Shown: piece after piece, positions 61,001 through 64,000 of the stretch
How the letters are laid out: the number at the start of each line of letters is the position of its first letter
How positions within the stretch are numbered: position 1 is the stretch's first letter
Program-made: the position numbers and the translations under genes
Origin: Dipylidium caninum
Taxonomy: Eukaryota; Platyhelminthes; Cestoda; Cyclophyllidea; Dipylidiidae
Direction: 5' to 3'
DNA length: 64,000 nt
NCBI GenBank assembly: GCA_017562135.1
Contig: QEYB01001046.1
Location: 682,001 to 746,000, forward strand
Notes under the pieces: generated by a model
Database searches by the model: none
The model's input: the letters and a program-made list of their open reading frames with translations, nothing else
Told to the model about the DNA's origin: nothing

Positions 61001-64000
61001 AACCAACTTCTCCTTCCTCTTGAGGCACAGATCTATCATCTTAACAGCCGCATCTGTTAAAGGCAGCTGAGATTTCCATTTACTCAACTCCTCGGCATAA
61101 GTCCTAATGGAATGGTTGCAAAAGTTATTGAGTTCTGTCCCAATGTCCTCTGCCACCACACACCTTTCACTCAACCATGCAGAGAGAGCCGCGAAACGAG
61201 TGGAAAAGTTATCCAACACCGCTGTGTCATTCTGGTATTTCTGGCGCATCACTTGGATTTCGTTACGGGTGGACTGCCAGGCTACAGTAAGTTGGGAAAG
61301 CAGGTCGGTGGAGAGGAGGCAAGCCGTGGATAGGGGACAAAGCTTTTCCTTAGCCCATTGGCATCCAGATGAAAGAGTATCTACCCCTGTCGCGAGGGAG
61401 GAGATATTGTTCTGACCCTCCTCCAGCGTGGTCTCAGTCTCCTGGCTAAGAAAAGCAGAAAGTGAGACGGTCTGGGCAGAGGCGCGCTCCTGAATGGTGA
61501 AGAACCAGGCGTTGTACGAAGTAAGGTGCAGGTGAATTTCTTTGATTAATTCACTTCCACGTCTGTTTTTTGCAAGGGATTTCTAAAATGAGCCACAAAT
61601 TTGTGTTTATTACAACCTAACATACGACGTGGCGTTCATTCATTAAGAAGAAATAAAGTAACTCTGGATCCAAGCTGGTAAATAGAGCGGAAAACGTTCG
61701 AGAGAAGCCTAAAATTACTTCTATAGCCTCGGCAGCAGCATCAAAACGATGGCGCAAGTTCCGCCTAACCGAATCAGTCTCTGAAAGAACTTCCGAGATC
61801 CGCCGCTCCGATTCCTCAAATTCACTTCTCTTGGTGTTAACCTCCTCATTCAAGGCCTGAAAACGTGGAAAAAGGTGAAAAGGATGACCTTAGCTAACAA
61901 TCTTTCACCTCTTAGCATAATCAACTGCGGGGCCATCAGCAATGGGTGTAAAAATAAAATCATCGCGGCGAAGCGTCTCGCTCGAATTTCATACTTAACA
62001 TTTATGCGTATTAACACACTTGCGGGGATTGTCGAGTCCTTCGAAGTTTCGCAACTTAGCACGGAAGGACTTTGAACGGATCCTGTGAACCCCGTTAGGT
62101 TGCTTTGAGAGCACACAATCTAGGCCTGGACAACGTCAAATTCTGAGGAGGACATCACTTCATTAAAGCGCCTCTCTAGTCCTCCTCAACTATAGGTTAC
62201 TTAGCTGGGACCGGTATAATGTCTTTGTGTAGGATTACCGGAATATGGGGGAAACCATTCAATCGCTGGGATCATGGGAATTCTGTTGTGTTTCCCAAGC
62301 TATTTGGCTTCCTCCATACCGGTCAAAAAGTAACTCTGAAATAGATGTTCCTCCTTCACCCAAAACACCCATTTTCGACGACGTGAGATGTTACCTCAAC
62401 AAAGCTGTGTTAATTAAACATTCGTGAGGAGTTAGGAGAAAGCTAAAATACCTGCCAAAATTGCACGACATCCTGCTGAGCGTTTATAAGCGTCTCAAGA
62501 GTTTCCAACTCTTCAACATAAGCCCTCAGGCTATGACCACGGCGAGAAAGAGTAGATCGGCAGTTATCGAAGGAAGACACTTCTTCGGCAAGAATACGTT
62601 TTTCCAGGATCCTCACCAAATCCACCATCCAGGAAACTGCTTTGGACGCCTCCTCACACTTCGAGAGATGTTCAGCTACAGAGTTTTGTAATGCTTGTAT
62701 TTCAATTAAGAGGCTTTCCCAGGACGAGCAAAGTGAGTCTCCATCAAGACAGTCATCTGGAGTAACGGAATTCGCCGAGATTTTGTTTTTAATACACTCT
62801 TCCTTCAGACATTGTGAAAATTTTGTCCGACAAGTAACCACTTCGGCCTCGGCTTCTTTATTGAGGTTAAATCTGACTTTATTTCGATTGTGCGCCTCCA
62901 AGAGGAGCTGAAAAAACAAAAGACGACTGACTTCAAAGTCATCGTGTCTCATCAATGGCTGTTTTGGATGAAGACAAACCCACCTCTACGTTATTCCGTC
63001 GCATTCGAAGACTGTTGATCTTTTGGTCAACTGATGCCATATGGGTAGACGTGTGTTCGGCCATGGAACTTCTGCAAGTGTCCAGCTGTTTTGAAGCCTC
63101 GGAGAGCCAATCCTGGCAGGACTTCCGTGTTTGTCTCTGGTGTTTTAGGGCAACAGAAAGCCTATCGGCCGCCTCGTAGAGGTTCTGAAATAATCACGTA
63201 CTCATCAGAAGGCTGTTTCGGAGGATGTTGAAAGGATGGCATAAAGCAAAACGATTTGGCCTTTAAGCCTAGAGGGTATAACTGCGAGACATAACCGCCT
63301 GCTAGCAGCCTTTCCAAGCGGTACTGGGAAGTTATCATGGATTTTAAAAAAGCAGTGGCCAGTGTCTACTTAGGCGGTGACTTCGGAAGCAGACCCTATG
63401 TCCACATTTCCTCAAAAAAGCTAGGTTTTTCAGCTAGGTTAAGATTTTTGAGTGCATTTTGTTGGAGTCTATAAGTGGCTTCAATAGGATATAAACTTCC
63501 CACACTCACGGTAATCGAGGCGACTAGCAAAATCTTGGTTTCGTTTAGATCACTGAGGGTTTTGGCAGCATCCATTGTTCGAACAGCTGGAAGATCCACC
63601 ACCCACTTAATCTCCCTCTTCTCCCATTCAACGCCTTCACCCAACTCTTTCGGTAGTGGTTCAAATACAGGCAAATTCAGCCCGTCATCGCAAACTTCAA
63701 CTGTGAGAAGTTGTATGGCATCTTTCTCTGTTCCCAAAGCCTTCAGATCGGCAGGTAGACCGCTCTCGATATCATCCAATAATGTCTGTAACGAGAGATT
63801 TGTCGGACCCGTTGGCGCACCCAAAATGTGCTTATAACTTGTAGTGAATGCGTCGATATTCTTTGAAAATCGTTGTGCATTTCTGGAAAATTCGTTCACA
63901 TTTAGCCAGATTTTATCTAACACGGAATTTCGCTTCTCCGACAATTGCATGAAGGCATTCAGGAAGTTATTCAAACTCCTCAGACACGCACTTATTCTCG
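45830..64000 (-). CDS. Giant spectrin-repeat protein with C-terminal KASH-like anchor (nesprin-like), 5' truncated by window
   Basis: Nesprins are spectrin-repeat rods anchored in the outer nuclear membrane by a C-terminal KASH domain, linking nuclei to the cytoskeleton. Exons (minus strand, 5' to 3'): 63510->64000, 62984-63184, 62452-62907, 61719-61856, 60968-61582, 60621-60923, 56059-58435, 53778-55967, 53492-53634, 53241-53411, 52625-52984, 52401-52553, 52146-52355, 51274-51681, 50309-50536, 49539-49760, 49278-49318, 49143-49253, 49039-49111, ~48458-48884, ~47370-48078, 46147-46181, 45830-46067. Nearly all introns are phase 0 and join in frame. About 3,400 codons are visible, dominated by amphipathic helices with the spaced Trp/Leu pattern of divergent spectrin repeats. 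No GAS2, SH3 or WW domain is seen, which argues against dystonin, plectin or dystrophin. Joins around 46182-48458 are not fully resolved. Confidence 0.8.
46182..47355. other. Intron between Ser/Pro exon and KASH-proximal exon
   Basis: No secure exon. A frame near 46579-46760 (minus) follows CTGCGTTGTAG, but it lacks a matching donor and any family similarity. The hydrophobic frame near 47000-47225 looks like intronic T-rich sense-strand sequence. Confidence 0.4.
47356..48078 (-). CDS. Ser/Pro/Arg-rich linker exon of nesprin-like gene
   Basis: After CACTTCAG an open frame of about 240 residues runs to a TGA at 47356. It probably leaves earlier by a donor not yet identified. It is rich in Ser, Pro and Arg (SPSPSPPRLPLRPHPPGRRS, MSPHRRDRWRRRW) and has no spectrin pattern. 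It ends in a basic stretch, RRRCKRKLEQRKQ. Its frame, length and composition unlike flanking introns support coding. It would be the flexible region between rod and membrane anchor. The opposite strand is also partly open because of the GC-rich composition. Confidence 0.65.
   Translation of the reverse strand, partial: GQSSLQLRSPRARNSLRTAQSTSVIPQRGRSPLTVQLPSSPVAGSLEWLWYSPTSIYEKLSGPASPASNPVVLSPSPSPPRLPLRPHPPGRRSFGQSTPLINIQHEVNPSSQRNIVLSRFTDVKAGNKSYSPTLVSTTATPSPPLQLPPPLLLGRSMSPHRRDRWRRRWSLQTHSSPDPGFVKGSRDSYFSSCADLMPIRQAGVVLPSRASALRATSDIARRRCKRKLEQRKQITEGATG
48458..48884 (-). CDS. Spectrin-repeat exon (last repeat before linker)
   Basis: The acceptor CACTTGTAG precedes IKEFNEQLKKWKSLWEQQLL. The exon continues with CEAEVSDWLRTKESEV and a second helix set ending in VQEDLEKVVQRLS. 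The paired Trp positions and heptads are typical of a spectrin repeat. The donor is uncertain: phase-0 options near 48490-48507 or a phase-1 site at 48457. Confidence 0.85.
49039..49760 (-). CDS. Cluster of four small exons in nesprin-like gene
   Basis: 49539-49760 (74 residues, starts KRRIHLDNVSSKVARP, ends KSYAQEVQK) is a charged non-repeat segment. 49278-49318 (TTLKEALRLTH), 49143-49253 (EIIEGLRQILLGRNNQSW) and 49039-49111 (FTLEGFVDEVRQTAACCVRR) follow with matching phases 0, 2, 2 and 0. The phase chain is the main evidence; individual similarity is weak. Confidence 0.65.
50309..52984 (-). CDS. Five spectrin-repeat exons
   Basis: Exons 52625-52984, 52401-52553, 52146-52355, 51274-51681 and 50309-50536 are all phase 0. 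They contain repeat-like helices: LETWKKWSSLTKRLSEELEE, DPLLYRQSTEALSRMETLA, LQKIWDGLFAFSNKVNAAN and VEDWEELLTAIESGEAYLE. 52146-52355 was extended past GTTAGT to the donor at AGT|GTACCA because only that keeps phase. Another short frame at about 51953-52053 (LQKLKGMIGGSGFEGSPRL) does not fit in phase and is left out. Confidence 0.8.
53241..53634 (-). CDS. Two spectrin-repeat exons
   Basis: 53492-53634 encodes NLNEKLASIEWHVNDTERFS and then IAERAKQLANRYFAIVNAVQ. 53241-53411 encodes TQIDLLNGEIREHERFESLL through VELASKQIMSR. The first exon could also begin at 53644 (phase 0), but the upstream exon ends in phase 1, which favours the acceptor at 53635-53636. Confidence 0.8.
53778..55967 (-). CDS. 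2.2 kb uninterrupted spectrin-repeat exon
   Basis: One open frame of about 730 codons starting PPSTIHEIEERRRKVKEFQR. It holds several repeats, recognisable by Trp-containing helices such as MNSWLKSQKDAFTTLDREI, LHNWVSSVENKV, YALWEKEVRGKFG and SSWLETAEQRLQ. It is separated from the next large exon by an intron of about 91 nt (55968-56058, GTAAAG to TTTCCAG), which explains the change of frame at 56 kb. Confidence 0.92.
56059..58435 (-). CDS. 2.4 kb uninterrupted spectrin-repeat exon
   Basis: An open frame of 792 codons, starting NIETVSEEGGKRCADLKEAC after TTCTATTAG and ending GEDLRKD-side at TTGC|GTAAAG. Repeat-like words include LLAAWETVDTAALDFESSYQ, VLAAWERALSSFNEFSGEL and ISSWEDFLEHLKSFQQWLTA. 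The exon ends in phase 1 and joins the following exon in phase. Confidence 0.93.
58436..60620. other. 2.2 kb intron of nesprin-like gene
   Basis: No minus-strand exon is seen between the phase-0 junctions on either side. The only notable content is a short RNase H-like frame on the + strand at 59836-59905. The opposing open frames at 59325-59642 have no family match. Confidence 0.6.
59836..59905 (+). mobile_element. Possible retrotransposon RNase H relic
   Basis: One frame reads DLRIPNGLGIKGNEELHAVA before a stop. This resembles the RNase H1 signature of non-LTR and LTR retrotransposons, of the form W-P-x-H-x-G-I-x-G-N-E-x-A-D-x-x-A. The GIKGNEE core is kept, but the conserved His and the AD pair are altered and the upstream frame is closed. 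It would be a short decayed fragment in a host intron. Confidence 0.4.
60621..61582 (-). CDS. Two spectrin-repeat exons (60968-61582, 60621-60923)
   Basis: 60968-61582 (205 codons) runs from KSLAKNRRGSELIKEIHLHL to LVSDASTLLNQLN, with YNAWFFTIQERA, TVAWQSTRNEIQVMRQKYQN and AALSAWLSERCV. 60621-60923 (101 codons) has LNSFRMWREELKQSLLRASD and ends RLEWLN|GTAAGT. Both are phase 0 with clear acceptors. Confidence 0.9.
61719..63184 (-). CDS. Three spectrin-repeat exons (62984-63184, 62452-62907, 61719-61856)
   Basis: 62984-63184: NLYEAADRLSVALKHQRQTR and SCQDWLSEASKQLDTC. 62452-62907: 152 codons with SLCSSWESLLIEIQALQNSV, AVSWMVDLVRILEKRIL and LINAQQDVVQFWQ. 61719-61856: LNEEVNTKRSEFEESERRIS. All junctions are phase 0, with GTGGGT, GTATTT and GTAATT donors. 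The open frame at 61850-62116 between the last two is intronic. Confidence 0.9.
63510..64000 (-). CDS. Spectrin-rod exon truncated by the right window edge
   Basis: Open from the window edge (RISACLRSLNNFLNAFMQLS) to ATTACC|GTGAGT. It includes VLDKIWLNVNEFSRNAQRFS and a more acidic region (LGEGVEWEKREIKW) that may be an inter-repeat loop. The upstream exons, including any actin-binding calponin-homology domains, lie outside the window. Confidence 0.85.

Noticed and set aside
1..64000. CRISPR arrays, bacterial operons, phage or plasmid genes, rRNA or tRNA genes.
   Set aside because: No regular direct repeats, ribosome-binding sites, compact gene strings or recognisable structural RNA were seen. 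Genes are intron-containing and metazoan throughout.

Overview
This is animal nuclear DNA with spliced, protein-coding genes. No bacterial, viral or organellar gene organisation is visible. The best guess is a parasitic flatworm (tapeworm or fluke). The clues are metazoan-only genes, very short introns near gene 5' ends (29, 34, 36, 37 nt) followed by AT-rich introns of 0.5-2.5 kb, and divergent but clearly alignable protein sequences. The class call is an inference; the metazoan call is firm. Exons were placed by eye from reading frame, GT-AG sites, splice phase and remembered human family members.

Layout. (1) 710-13438, + strand: 3' part of a classical calpain (end of the protease core, C2-like domain III, penta-EF-hand domain). 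The 5' part lies left of the window. Two domain III exons (4281-4480 and 4691-4857) match well but are broken by small insertions. (2) 15465-18213, - strand: a coiled-coil gene of TJAP1/BEGAIN type. (3) 20086-41688, - strand: an apparently near-complete CLASP (microtubule plus-end stabiliser) in about 28 exons. (4) 42898-44928, + strand: complete NDUFAF7/MidA, the mitochondrial complex I arginine methyltransferase, divergent from CLASP across a 1.2 kb spacer. (5) 45830 to the right edge, - strand: the C-terminal ~3,400 codons of a giant spectrin-repeat protein ending in a Ser/Pro/Arg-rich linker, one transmembrane segment and a short tail. This is best explained as a nesprin-type KASH protein. 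Its 5' end lies right of the window.

The genes are independent housekeeping, cytoskeletal or junction genes, not an operon or a defence cluster. CLASP and the nesprin-like protein both act on the cytoskeleton, but nothing in the sequence links their regulation. The rest is intron and intergenic DNA, with a few simple repeats and one probable retrotransposon RNase H relic (59836-59905). Base composition by eye follows transcription: introns are T-rich on the sense strand, so the + strand flips between T-rich and A-rich where gene orientation changes.

I found no previously undescribed system. The points most worth following are the insertion-broken calpain exons, a 29-nt intron, an unusual KASH-like tail, the loss of the usual EB-binding motif in CLASP, and the TJAP1-like gene.
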